NCBI RefSeq assembly: GCF_019753045.1
Contig: NZ_JAIELN010000006.1
Coordinates: 186,001-250,000, forward strand
DNA length: 64,000 nt
Reading direction: 5' to 3'
Origin: Hyphomicrobium sp.
GTDB lineage: Bacteria > Pseudomonadota > Alphaproteobacteria > Rhizobiales > Hyphomicrobiaceae
A program made the position numbers and the translations under genes. The notes below the pieces were generated by a model. The model had not been told where the DNA came from, did not search any database, and worked only from the letters and a program-made list of their open reading frames with translations. Below, one piece after another: positions 45,338 to 52,946 of this stretch; positions within the stretch are counted from its first letter, which is position 1, and every line of letters begins with the position of its first letter.

Positions 45338-45469
45338 ATGCAGCCGATCCATAAGATCATCTTTCATATCGTTCTGATTGCCGGTATCGCGATTATCGTT
45401 AGTCACTATGGGCACATGGGCGAAGCGTTTTCACCTGCAGATGCGCAGGATGCGCACGCGGTGAAGTGA
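45338..45469 (+). CDS. Small single-helix membrane peptide (43 aa)
   Basis: The frame encodes a peptide that starts MQPIHKIIFHIVLIAGIAII, a hydrophobic helix (about 7-22), and ends in a polar tail with GEAFSPADAQDAHAVK. AGGAG lies 12 bases before the ATG at 45338. It sits between the terminator of the DUF883 operon and the CsbD promoter. The helix pattern and site support it, but no relative is known to me. Confidence 0.45.
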   Translation: MQPIHKIIFHIVLIAGIAIIVSHYGHMGEAFSPADAQDAHAVK

Positions 45470-45530
45470 AGAGTTCGAAAGTTCAAGCCCCCTGCGATTT
45501 TGAGATACGTCAGCACACGTCCACTGCTCA

Positions 45531-45556
45531 GGAACTTAGTGGTTGCGCCACGCGTT
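45531..45556 (+). promoter_or_regulatory. Sigma-EcfG-type promoter before csbD-like gene
   Basis: GGAAC (45531-45535) and CGTT (45553-45556) have a 17-base spacer, an exact match to the general-stress consensus. The ATG at 45588 is 31 bases past the -10, with AAAAGGAG in between. CsbD-family genes are typical targets of general stress factors. Confidence 0.8.
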
Positions 45557-45587
45557 TAGAGCCGCATCCACAAAAGGAGTTACCGCT

Positions 45588-45803
45588 ATGGGCAGCACTG
45601 CTGACAAGGTTTCCGGCTACGCGAACGAAGTTGCAGGCAACATCAAGAAGAACCTCGGCAAGGCCGTTGGTTCGGACAAGATGCGGGTCGAAGGCGCTCT
45701 TCAGGAATTGAAGGGTGAAGCGCAGGTCGAAGTCGGAAAGGCGAAAGCTACCGTAAAGGACGGCGCCAACAAAGTTGCCGACGAGATCAATCGCAAGCTC
45801 TAG
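45588..45803 (+). CDS. CsbD-family stress protein
   Basis: The 71-residue protein starts MGSTADKVSGYANEVAGNIK and contains the CsbD core KAVGSDKMRVEGALQELKGE. It continues with a repeated Lys/Ala/Val-rich helix pattern. CsbD proteins are abundant small hydrophilic proteins of unknown biochemical role, induced by general stress in several phyla. The upstream AAAAGGAG site is strong. The gene has its own EcfG-type promoter and an intrinsic terminator, so it is a single-gene transcript. Confidence 0.92.
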   Translation: MGSTADKVSGYANEVAGNIKKNLGKAVGSDKMRVEGALQELKGEAQVEVGKAKATVKDGANKVADEINRKL

Positions 45804-45813
45804 TCAAAAGCAC

Positions 45814-45843
45814 AAAGGCTGGTCGACGACCGGCCTTTTCTTT
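45814..45843 (+). terminator. Intrinsic terminator of the CsbD gene
   Basis: AAAGGCTGGTC (45814-45824) pairs with GACCGGCCTTT (45828-45838) with one G-T wobble and a 3-base loop, followed by T, C and TTT. It lies 10 bases past the csbD stop and 15 bases before the next start. Confidence 0.8.
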
Positions 45844-45857
45844 GCTGCAGGTTTGCA

Positions 45858-47852
45858 ATGCGCGCTGTCGACATCAATAATAGCGGTCCGACCTCGATAC
45901 GTCGGCTGAGAAGGCGCCAGGCTGCCTTTGCTGCAGGCGACGCGCCCAGCCGGCTGACGGCGATGAATGCCGCTTGCTACATGGTCATCTTCGCCGGCGC
46001 CATACTCATTCTCTACTACGGCAGCAGCGTATTAATGCCGCTCGCATTGGCGGGCCTTCTGAGTTTCGTATTGACGCCGGCAATTCGTCTGTTGAAGCAG
46101 GCGGGCGTTCCGAAAGTGCCCTCGGTGATTGCCGTCGTGGTGATCTCGATTGCAGCTATCGGTGGCATTGGCGTCGTCGTCGGCGGACAGATCTCGGATT
46201 TGCTCGAGCGAATTCCGGCCTACGAATACAACCTGCTCAAAAAGGTTTCATCGGTTCGTTCCGCGTCTGTTGAATCCGGTGTTCTAGAACGGGCGAGGAG
46301 CACGCTCGACGATCTTCAGGCAGAGCTTTCGCGCTCCGACAGCGGAAAGCGTTCGGCCGTCCCCGCTGCTCCAGACGGCACTGCCGCCGTCAAACCGATT
46401 CCGGTCGAAATACACCAACCGCCGGAGCCGGTACTCGATAAGACAGTGTCCCTGATCCGCCCGCTGATGTCGCCGCTTGCGACGACGGGACTTATCATTC
46501 TCTTTCTCTTCTTCATTCTCGCTCAGCGGGAAGATCTGAGAGACCGGTTTCTTAGACTTGCGGGAAAGGGTGATCTCCAGCGAACGACTGTTGCGCTCGA
46601 CGATGCCGGCGACCGGCTCAGCAGGTTTTTCATCATTCAGGGTTTGCTGAACACGAGCTTCGGCGTGTTTATCGGCTTGTGCCTTTGGGCGATGGGTCTG
46701 CCGAATCCTGTCCTATGGGGCGTTCTCGCAGGGCTGATGCGGTTTGTTCCGTTCATCGGCTCGGTGATCGCGAGCGTGTTTCCGATTATTCTTGCGGCCG
46801 CAATCGATCCCGGCTGGTCGCTCGTCTTGTGGACGGCAGCGCTGTTCCTCGTGTCCGAAGTCATGGCGGGGGAAGTCATCGAGCCGATGCTCTACGGACG
46901 CAACACGGGACTATCTCCTGTTGCCGTGGTCGTTGCGACGCTTTTCTGGACGTTGTTGTGGGGGCCGGTCGGATTGATTTTGGCTACACCACTTACGGTC
47001 TGTCTCATGGTGTTGGGCAGGCACGTCGAGGCGCTGAGCTTCCTCGAAATCCTGTTTGGAGACGAACCGGCTCTCGAACCTCACGAGCGATTATATCAAC
47101 GCGTTCTGGCGGGTGATGGCGTCGAGGCGATCGAAGTTGCGGAGCAGAGCATGAAAGAAATGCCTCTGATCCGCTATTACGACGACGTCGCGTTGAAGGC
47201 GCTGTCGATGGCTTACGAAGATGCTTCCGCGGGACGGCTCAGCTCCGACGAGATCACGGAGGTCAAGGACGCGATCGACGACGTTGTCGATGGTTTGTCG
47301 GAACATGCTACCGGCGGAGAGTCCGCCGAGGCAAGTGGTGCGCCAAGCGAGAAGTCCGCTGAGGATGACGTAAAAAGCGATGTTGTGCTTTGCCTTCCCG
47401 TGCGCAGCGAACTCGATGAGGGGCCTCTTTTGATGCTGGAGCAAGTGCTCGAGGCACAGGGTATTCACGCATCTACGCTTTCCTACAATGCGTCGATTCG
47501 TTTGCGCTCACTCGATGCAAGGCGTAGTCCGGCAAAGGTCGTTGTCTTCGGCTATTTGGGATCCAAGAAGGTTCCAGCGTTCATGGGCATTCTCATGCGT
47601 CGCGCACGCAGCGTGATGCCGGAAGCGATCATGGTCGCGGGCTTCTGGTCGCTGGCGAGTAATGGAGCTCGAGCTGAAGAGTGGCGCGAAGCTGTGGGCG
47701 CGGATCGTGTCGTGACCAAAATTTCCGACGCTTTGGCGCTGTGTGATGAATTGCTTGATCGCGGTGCGATCTCAGATGGCGAACCGTCTCGCACGAATGT
47801 CGTCTATGAAAATTCGATGCGGTTCGGCGAGGAGCTAGGTCCCTCGGTTTAG
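45858..47852 (+). CDS. AI-2E/PerM-family membrane protein with added C-terminal domain
   Basis: The 664-residue protein has about eight membrane helices (residues 35-405) and AI-2E-family sequence such as LRFVPFIGSVIASVFPIILA-like text near 293-312 and GPVGLILATPLTVCLMVLGR. Most members are about 350-400 residues long. Here residues 405-640 form a cytoplasmic extension. Part of it (DVVLCLPVRSELDEGPLLML, then VVVFGYLGSKKVPAFMGIL) has alternating strand and helix like a Rossmann-type or B12-binding-like fold. Substrate is unknown; AI-2 export is only the family name. The start at 45858 has a weak ribosome site and follows the csbD terminator. Confidence 0.85.
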   Translation: MRAVDINNSGPTSIRRLRRRQAAFAAGDAPSRLTAMNAACYMVIFAGAILILYYGSSVLMPLALAGLLSFVLTPAIRLLKQAGVPKVPSVIAVVVISIAAIGGIGVVVGGQISDLLERIPAYEYNLLKKVSSVRSASVESGVLERARSTLDDLQAELSRSDSGKRSAVPAAPDGTAAVKPIPVEIHQPPEPVLDKTVSLIRPLMSPLATTGLIILFLFFILAQREDLRDRFLRLAGKGDLQRTTVALDDAGDRLSRFFIIQGLLNTSFGVFIGLCLWAMGLPNPVLWGVLAGLMRFVPFIGSVIASVFPIILAAAIDPGWSLVLWTAALFLVSEVMAGEVIEPMLYGRNTGLSPVAVVVATLFWTLLWGPVGLILATPLTVCLMVLGRHVEALSFLEILFGDEPALEPHERLYQRVLAGDGVEAIEVAEQSMKEMPLIRYYDDVALKALSMAYEDASAGRLSSDEITEVKDAIDDVVDGLSEHATGGESAEASGAPSEKSAEDDVKSDVVLCLPVRSELDEGPLLMLEQVLEAQGIHASTLSYNASIRLRSLDARRSPAKVVVFGYLGSKKVPAFMGILMRRARSVMPEAIMVAGFWSLASNGARAEEWREAVGADRVVTKISDALALCDELLDRGAISDGEPSRTNVVYENSMRFGEELGPSV

Positions 47853-48023
47853 AACTCCGAGCGTACTGACATTTAGATGACGTCGAGCGATGTGATCTGT
47901 TGCTGGCCGTGGCTGATTGCGGCGCTTAGCTTAAGTTTTTGTGGTGTTTCGCGTACTGCAGGTGGCCCATCTTCATCAAAACAACCGCCAACTGATGAAT
48001 GGCTGTTCAGGGAACGACTCTTC

Positions 48024-48048
48024 GGAACTTCATGGATGTCATGCCGTT
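48024..48048 (+). promoter_or_regulatory. Sigma-EcfG-type promoter before small exported protein
   Basis: GGAAC (48024-48028) and CGTT (48045-48048) have a 16-base spacer, within the accepted 16-17 range. The ATG at 48113 lies 64 bases downstream with AGGAG 7 bases before it. Confidence 0.65.
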
Positions 48049-48112
48049 GAAAGCTCGCGCCCGTGAGGCGTGGATCATTACCGCTGATCCAAAGAAGAAG
48101 AGGAGACCGGCT

Positions 48113-48364
48113 ATGAAGATTATTACCAAGTGCGTGCTTGCTGCCGCGAGCATGGTTTCGGCCACGACAGCTTCGGCCGAAATCGTTTGCAATGGCGAGG
48201 GCGACTGCTGGCATGTCCGCGAGCGTCACGCGTATCGTCCGGAATTTGGTTTGCGTGTTTACTCGGACGATTGGAGATGGGCTGACGCCGACGCCAAGAG
48301 GTATCGCTGGCGCGAGCACGAGGGACGCGGATATTGGCGCAACGGTATCTGGATCGAGTTCTAA
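48113..48364 (+). CDS. Small exported Trp/Arg-rich protein (83 aa)
   Basis: A signal peptide (MKIITKCVLAAASMVSATTA, cleavage after SA near 22) leads a mature domain with VCNGEGDCWHVRERHAYRPE and then RWREHEGRGYWRNGIWIEF. This DCW...YRWREHEGRGYW arrangement recurs in small alphaproteobacterial exported proteins of unknown role. Two cysteines suggest a disulfide. The upstream frame from 47999 contains the promoter and is rejected. The gene is followed by three consecutive hairpins. Confidence 0.75.
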   Translation: MKIITKCVLAAASMVSATTASAEIVCNGEGDCWHVRERHAYRPEFGLRVYSDDWRWADADAKRYRWREHEGRGYWRNGIWIEF

Positions 48365-48372
48365 GTTTGAAA

Positions 48373-48482
48373 GTGGCGGTCGCTTTTAGGGCATCGCGAC
48401 CGCCACAGACGAGTTCGAACGGTTCCGTTCGAACTCGATAAAAAGGAGAACACCCCGACGAGCGAGGGTTGCTGTCGGGGTG
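48373..48482 (+). repeat. Three consecutive perfect hairpins after the exported-protein gene
   Basis: Hairpin 1 pairs 48373-48383 with 48396-48406 (11 bp, GTGGCGGTCGC). Hairpin 2 is a 26-base palindrome, 48411-48422 with 48425-48436 around a 2-base loop. Hairpin 3 pairs CACCCCGAC (48451-48459) with 48474-48482. None is followed by a long T-run. Together they could close the upstream mRNA or form a stable 3' RNA. Confidence 0.6.
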
Positions 48483-48645
48483 CGGGGTCTCTCCCAGATT
48501 TGCCAATGAGGGCGAGAGATTTTGACCGTTGCGTGAGGCATGATTCGAAGCAAGGGCGAAGCCCGAGTTTTCAACAGCACGCGGATTTAAGGCGGCAATT
48601 GACTGTTGACGAACGGTGTAAATTAGCAATTGCGCCGCAAACCGC

Positions 48646-48948
48646 TTATTTCTTCTCCAGGAGAAGCTTGGTGCGGGATGCCAGTCCTTTGAGCGCCAAC
48701 TCTGCGAAACGCTGAAGAAGCCATGGCAGAACAAGTTCGAGGCGTACAGAATCGTTCATCACCAAAGCGGACCCACTCGCCTTGTGGCCCATTCCGGTCA
48801 AGCTGAACTCCAACAGATCGCCGTTCCAAACTTCACGGTCAATCGTCACGAACGGGAGATGGGCCGATGCCAATCCGCTTTTCAGCCGCCGTATAGCTTC
48901 GTCTTTTCCAAGGCGATGGGGAATGGTGATGACAACGGGCTCTGACAC
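48646..48948 (-). CDS. Polyhydroxyalkanoic acid system (PHA_gran_rgn) family protein
   Basis: The 100-residue protein begins MSEPVVITIPHRLGKDEAIR and runs on with RLKSGLASAHLPF, the typical N-terminus of the PF09650 family. The C-terminal part is amphipathic (LELVLPWLLQRFAELALKG). Family members were first found beside PHA granule genes. No PHA synthase or phasin is near here. The start ATG at 48948 follows an acceptable site. The role is uncertain. Confidence 0.75.
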   Translation of the reverse strand: MSEPVVITIPHRLGKDEAIRRLKSGLASAHLPFVTIDREVWNGDLLEFSLTGMGHKASGSALVMNDSVRLELVLPWLLQRFAELALKGLASRTKLLLEKK

Positions 48949-49163
48949 GAACTCATATCCTTGCAGTAAATTGCGGGCGGTCTAATCCGCGGATTGAGCA
49001 ATATTGCCCGCTCTATAACGCCGCTCAGCAAGTCTTCGATCCAGGGTTACGGAAGTGATCGGATTTGCTCTTATTTTTCGGTCGAAGATTGAGCCTGCTT
49101 TAAAATCGATCCGTATACATGGCATCATTCCAGATTTTGGCGTTTTCGTCCAAGGATGGTCTG

Positions 49164-50471
49164 ATGTCTCAGGTGCTGCGAGGCGGCATCACCCGCCTCG
49201 ACATGATGACGAAGTTCACGCTCGCGACGCTCGCGCTTGCCAGCGGAATTTATACATACATCGGCGTTCGAAGCCTTCTCGAGGGTTCTCCAATCGAGGT
49301 GTTTCTCGCCGCGATCGTGTACTCGGCGGCGGTGTCCGTCGTCATATTTGCATTTTGGACATATTTGATGCGATTTCTGCCGCACGTTCGGCAGGCATCG
49401 TCGCGGCGGCTCATGTATGTCGCCATGTTCATCGGCAGCTTGATGATCCTCGCGATGTCGGCTTGGCTAAATGCGGCGGCGCTCGCGGGGGCTGCTGCGC
49501 TCCAGCAGCACATGGCGAATTCTACCGATCAATTTCAGCAGAGCTTCGATCGGGCGCACGGGAATGCCCTCGCGGCGCAAGGCCTCTTGCCGGACATTCA
49601 ATTGGCTTCGCGACGGTTTTCCCTTCTTTCCGATCAAGAACGTCAATCGGGTGCGCTGACGGGAACGTCGGGAAGCGGGACCGTGGTTCAGCTGACTGCA
49701 CAGATGTCGGCGCAGCTCAATGCGCTTGCCGGCGAAGTCGACGCGTCGCGCGACCGGATAAAGACGCTCTTTGAATCGGGTAGCAAGACGCTCGAAAGAA
49801 TGCGTCAGCTCACTTCCGGTGCAGGGCCAATCGATGAGCGGACGAATGAGTTTGCAGCAGAGACAGTCGTCTTGACCGGGATCATTGCCGATCTGCAGCA
49901 GACTTCGATTGCGCCCGCGGTCAAGCGAACAGCAGAGGATCTATCGAAGTCTTTTATCGCGCCTGCTGCTGACGGCCGGACCGCCGATTTAGCTGGTCGC
50001 CAGAACCAAGTCGTTGGGAAGGTAGAGCAGTCGATCAAAGCTCAATCGCAGGCGTTGGCAATTGCTGCCGACGACATTCTATCGCGGCCCGAGGTGAAGC
50101 CTGTGCGGTTCGTTCCTTTGTCGACGGCCGAAGCCGTGATTCAGTATGGCACTGACTTTCTGCCCAGCTGGGCGGGCGCCATCTCGCTGGACCTGATGCC
50201 AGCGGTGTTGATTTTCATCCATTCGATCGTCTTCGAGGCGATCCGAAGGGATGAGGGCGACGCGCGTGACGAAGATGGAATGTCCGCCGGGGAGGTCATG
50301 CGGGCTCTCAAGATTTATAACAACATGCAGGCGCTTGAAGCCCGGCCCTTATCATCGCCGCCTCATGTGGCTCTCGAAAGATCTGCGTCAGCTGAAGCGC
50401 CCGCTGCGGGTATCGAGAAGCCACCTGGAAATGTCGCCTCCATCAATCCGGCTGCCGGATTCAACCGGTAA
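49164..50471 (+). CDS. Large membrane protein with long coiled coil, function unknown
   Basis: The start at 49164 (MSQVLRGGITRLDMMTKFTL) has AAGGA at a suitable distance; the earlier ATG at 49119 has none. The 435-residue protein has three N-terminal membrane helices (about 18-35, 42-64 and 78-105). A long periplasmic coiled-coil stretch follows (about 110-310), then one more helix near 335-360 and a cytoplasmic tail. It is followed by the ClpP-like gene after 5 bases, so the pair is an operon. The layout recalls a membrane scaffold with a protease partner. No family was recognised. Confidence 0.7.
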   Translation: MSQVLRGGITRLDMMTKFTLATLALASGIYTYIGVRSLLEGSPIEVFLAAIVYSAAVSVVIFAFWTYLMRFLPHVRQASSRRLMYVAMFIGSLMILAMSAWLNAAALAGAAALQQHMANSTDQFQQSFDRAHGNALAAQGLLPDIQLASRRFSLLSDQERQSGALTGTSGSGTVVQLTAQMSAQLNALAGEVDASRDRIKTLFESGSKTLERMRQLTSGAGPIDERTNEFAAETVVLTGIIADLQQTSIAPAVKRTAEDLSKSFIAPAADGRTADLAGRQNQVVGKVEQSIKAQSQALAIAADDILSRPEVKPVRFVPLSTAEAVIQYGTDFLPSWAGAISLDLMPAVLIFIHSIVFEAIRRDEGDARDEDGMSAGEVMRALKIYNNMQALEARPLSSPPHVALERSASAEAPAAGIEKPPGNVASINPAAGFNR

Positions 50472-50476
50472 CTGTC

Positions 50477-51289
50477 ATGGCCGGAAAACGCATCGTGTGG
50501 CGGGAGGAGGGTGTCTTAGAGGGCGCGCTCATACGATCGATATTTCTCTTCCTGGTGGCGATGAGCGTCGGCATGCTCGCATTGGATCTTCGCGATCAGC
50601 TGGATCTCGCGCTCGACGAGGGAGCGGAGCAGGTGACGCGTGTTGTCATTCAACCCCTGACCCGAACGAACCAAGAGCGGCCCTACTTCCCGAAGGCGTT
50701 GCCCGTCATCCCTGGAGCAGGGAGCCCGAAAATGCCGGGCGTCCCGGACAAGCCGACGCCCGATATGGTTGCTGGCCGCATGTCGTTTCATGTGGGTGCT
50801 AACGGCGACGTGTCGGCAGTCGGGAGAATTGAAACAGGGAGTTCGGACGATTTCGAGAAGTTTCTCGATCACGATGGAAAAGGCGCAAAGACGATTTGGC
50901 TGCTTTCGCCGGGAGGATCGGTGCCGGACGCCATCAGCATGGGCCGGTCCGTCAGGAAGCGCGGGCTCGATACGATGGTGGCCGATAATGGATATTGCGC
51001 CTCGTCATGTCCGCTGATGTTCGCAGGTGGTGTTCGCCGCACGGCGGGGAAGCATGCGCTGATAGGAGTTCATCAGGTTTCGGCTGTGGCGAAAGGGACT
51101 GAAACTTGGGGCGACGGTATTTCCGCCGCTCAACAGATATCCGCGCGCTGCGTGGAATATCTTGTCAGCATGGGTGTCGATCCAGATAGCTGGATAAAAG
51201 CAATGCGGACGCCTAAGGAGCGTCTCTATATTTTCAGGACCGATGAGCTGCACGTCCTGAAGATCACGACGGGAGCTGCGAAGACCTGA
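50477..51289 (+). CDS. COG3904-type ClpP-fold membrane-anchored protein
   Basis: The 270-residue protein has one N-terminal membrane helix (IRSIFLFLVAMSVGMLALDL, about 19-38). The ClpP/crotonase fold covers about 100-265. It shows LLSPGGSVPDAISMGRSVRK (the glycine-rich oxyanion strip), NGYCASSCPLMFAGG with the candidate nucleophile Ser at 176-177, and GVHQV with His near 199. COG3904 proteins are predicted periplasmic serine hydrolases. It is co-transcribed with the preceding coiled-coil membrane protein, so the two probably work together, for example in turnover of a periplasmic target. Confidence 0.75.
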   Translation: MAGKRIVWREEGVLEGALIRSIFLFLVAMSVGMLALDLRDQLDLALDEGAEQVTRVVIQPLTRTNQERPYFPKALPVIPGAGSPKMPGVPDKPTPDMVAGRMSFHVGANGDVSAVGRIETGSSDDFEKFLDHDGKGAKTIWLLSPGGSVPDAISMGRSVRKRGLDTMVADNGYCASSCPLMFAGGVRRTAGKHALIGVHQVSAVAKGTETWGDGISAAQQISARCVEYLVSMGVDPDSWIKAMRTPKERLYIFRTDELHVLKITTGAAKT

Positions 51290-51492
51290 AACTCCCGCAT
51301 GCTGCCGGCCTACGAATGGATCCTCAATTGTCACTTTCGCCTTACGGATATTTCATATGGGGCGCAGATAAGCGGGACTGAGAGTCAATTCGAATAGTTC
51401 TGATGAAACCGATTCGCTCGTTCTGCCGTATCAAGAGACACGTGGCCCGTGACGCTTGCAGACGGTGCCGACGAGCTGAAGCAATTCAGCGG

Positions 51493-51523
51493 AGCCCCGG
51501 CGGCTTTCTAGCCGGGGCTTTTT
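51493..51523 (+). terminator. Orphan intrinsic terminator
   Basis: AGCCCCGGC (51493-51501) pairs perfectly with GCCGGGGCT (51511-51519), with a 9-base loop and then TTTT, C, A and TTTTTT. It lies about 200 bases past the ClpP-like stop. It could end that transcript, with a 200-base 3' region, or a separate small RNA. Confidence 0.85.
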
Positions 51524-51575
51524 CATTTTTTGCGATGCACCTGCTGCAGCGCACGGCTACATTGCCCAGAATTAA

Positions 51576-51755
51576 GGAACGCGCGCCCCACCCATGCGTA
51601 AACCATATGCACGATGAGAAAAGTAAAACACGCAAAGTCCTCATGCCCGCGAGGACGATGAAAGCGGCGAGGCCCTGAAAAGGGTCAGAAGCCGTATCAC
51701 ACCGGAGGAAACCCCGAGTGTGGAGAGCCTCGGCTTCTTCCGGGGCTCTTATTTT
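51576..51755 (+). ncRNA. Candidate stress-induced small RNA with promoter and terminator
   Basis: A near-consensus EcfG-type promoter (GGAAC 51576-51580, 16-base spacer, CGTA 51597-51600) precedes about 150 bases. These end in an intrinsic terminator: AGAGCCTCGG (51724-51733) pairs with CCGGGGCTCT (51740-51749) with one G-T wobble and a 6-base loop, then TATTTT. A CCCT-GAAA-AGGG hairpin with a GNRA loop lies at 51673-51684. A 23-codon frame (51607-51678, basic peptide) has no ribosome site. The segment is therefore more likely RNA than protein. The -10 has one mismatch, so this is a candidate only. Confidence 0.45.
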
Positions 51756-51773
51756 GCGATTATATGCGGGGAG

Positions 51774-51962
51774 CTATTTCCGCTTCGCCTTCAGATACGC
51801 CCCGACTTTCTCGACATTATTGGATCCGACGGCCCGGATCGCGCCTGCGAGGCCTTGTCCGGTTACGCCGAATTTCTTCTTCCAATATTGGACCTCATAG
51901 GGCTCGCTCATCGCAATGCGTGTACGGTCCTGCTTGCCTTTCTTTGTTTTGTCATCGGCCAT
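51774..51962 (-). CDS. DUF3606 small basic protein
   Basis: The 62-residue protein starts MADDKTKKGKQDRTRIAMSE and contains the DUF3606 pattern YEVQYWKKKFGVTGQGLAGA followed by IRAVGSNNVEKVGAYLK. Members are small cytoplasmic proteins of unknown role, often induced by general stress. It ends 18 bases past the plus-strand terminator at 51755. No EcfG-type promoter is visible upstream of it. Confidence 0.85.
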   Translation of the reverse strand: MADDKTKKGKQDRTRIAMSEPYEVQYWKKKFGVTGQGLAGAIRAVGSNNVEKVGAYLKAKRK

Positions 51963-52089
51963 TGAAACATCCTTTCCCGACTAGCTTTCGCATTTAAATC
52001 GTATCACGGCTTCGCGTTATCCGCACGCTGTCGAAATGCGGAGCCGGCCGATTGCGAAATCATCCAGCCGGATCGGCGACGAGGAAGTG

Positions 52090-52308
52090 TCAGGCTGCTT
52101 CAGCGTTATGGGTGTGCTCCGGGCGACCCATGATTATGCTCGCCAACTTCTTGGGATCGCGCTCGCCGCGGTCGGCGGCTTCAAAGAGCCGTTGAACCAT
52201 TGTCGGAATGGAAATCTGCAGTTCGTGCTCGGCTGCTTCGCAAACTGCGCGATCGAGCACGGCGTAGAAGCCCGCTAGCTCGGCGGCCGTATAGCCTTGT
52301 GTCTTCAT
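52090..52308 (-). CDS. Small hypothetical helical protein (72 aa)
   Basis: The protein starts MKTQGYTAAELAGFYAVLDR and goes on with AVCEAAEHELQISIPTMVQR and LFEAADRGERDPKKLASIIM, all helical in composition. GAGGGAC precedes the ATG at 52308. An EcfG-like promoter lies 43 bases upstream. No family was recognised. Confidence 0.65.
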   Translation of the reverse strand: MKTQGYTAAELAGFYAVLDRAVCEAAEHELQISIPTMVQRLFEAADRGERDPKKLASIIMGRPEHTHNAEAA

Positions 52309-52350
52309 GTGCGTCCCTCAAAGTGGTCGGCAGCCCCCGTTCATTCACAG

Positions 52351-52376
52351 AACCGTCAGCCTGGAATCGAGGTTCC
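52351..52376 (-). promoter_or_regulatory. Sigma-EcfG-like promoter before the 72-aa gene
   Basis: On the minus strand GGAAC (52376-52372) is followed by 17 bases and GGTT (52354-52351). The -10 deviates by one base from CGTT. The position, 43 bases before the ATG, fits. Confidence 0.5.
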
Positions 52377-52441
52377 AAAAGTTCTCCGGACAATATTTTC
52401 TTTATGTGCCCCAATATGTTCATGGTTCTTTAACAGCGCTT

Positions 52442-52738
52442 GTGACCGCGCGGCGCCCGATATGTTTCAGAAGTGCAGATGGGAATTCCGATGATATTTC
52501 GTGGCGCATCGGCGTCTTCGCTCTCGAGCGATTGAGGCCGGATCCTAGCAATTGGCTGGCGCCAAGTGCGCTTTGGGCTGAATATTCTCTCTGGTGCCGC
52601 AAGAAGGACGTGCAGCCGCTGCCTGTCGCCAACTTTCTACAGAAGTTCGACGAGGCTGCGTCGATATTAGGCGTTCGAAGGCTTCGTGCGGGCGACGAAG
52701 TGGGCTACGCGAGGATCGCCTTCAAACCCACGGCTTGA
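52442..52738 (+). CDS. Possible small protein with winged-helix-like C-terminus (98 aa)
   Basis: The open frame extends up to 52307, but the protein-like part begins near the GTG at 52442. The C-terminal half (NWLAPSALWAEYSLWCRKKD, then VANFLQKFDEAASILGVRRL and GYARIAFKP) looks like a small winged-helix domain, such as those at the end of phage-type primases. No strong ribosome site is seen, so the start is uncertain. It stands alone. Confidence 0.45.
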   Translation: MTARRPICFRSADGNSDDISWRIGVFALERLRPDPSNWLAPSALWAEYSLWCRKKDVQPLPVANFLQKFDEAASILGVRRLRAGDEVGYARIAFKPTA

Positions 52739-52760
52739 TGGTTGCTTGGCGTGCCAAGGA

Positions 52761-52919
52761 TCAGGGGCTGTAGCCGACGCCTGATGTTCCTGAGTCCGGT
52801 GTCATGGCTGCGTCCGCGTTCAATGCAGCGTTCGTTTGCGAGTCCGCATTGAGCGAGTAGGCGCTCAACGCCATGAATGAGATGAATAATACCGAAAGCG
52901 CGGCCACAAGCGATTTCAT
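52761..52919 (-). CDS. Small exported protein (52 aa)
   Basis: The frame encodes MKSLVAALSVLFISFMALSA, a clear signal peptide, then a short Asn/Ala/Asp-rich tail ending GTSGVGYSP. GAGGGTG lies 4 bases before the ATG at 52919. A perfect EcfG-type promoter stands 28 bases upstream. The mature part would be about 30 residues. The gene is short but well supported by promoter, ribosome site and signal sequence together. The function is unknown. Confidence 0.7.
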   Translation of the reverse strand: MKSLVAALSVLFISFMALSAYSLNADSQTNAALNADAAMTPDSGTSGVGYSP

Positions 52920-52946
52920 AAGTCACCCTCGCGAAACCCTCACTTG

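Larger units (their letters stand above)
51290..51773. other. Intergenic region with two intrinsic terminators
   Basis: The 484 bases hold two terminator hairpins (51493-51523 and 51724-51755) but no well-supported protein gene. A weak EcfG-type promoter match stands between them. See the separate entries. The stretch 51290-51490 has no other recognisable element. Confidence 0.5.

Noticed and set aside
51403-51678. Plus-strand frame of 91 codons
   Set aside because: It runs through the strong intrinsic terminator at 51493-51523 and has no ribosome site.
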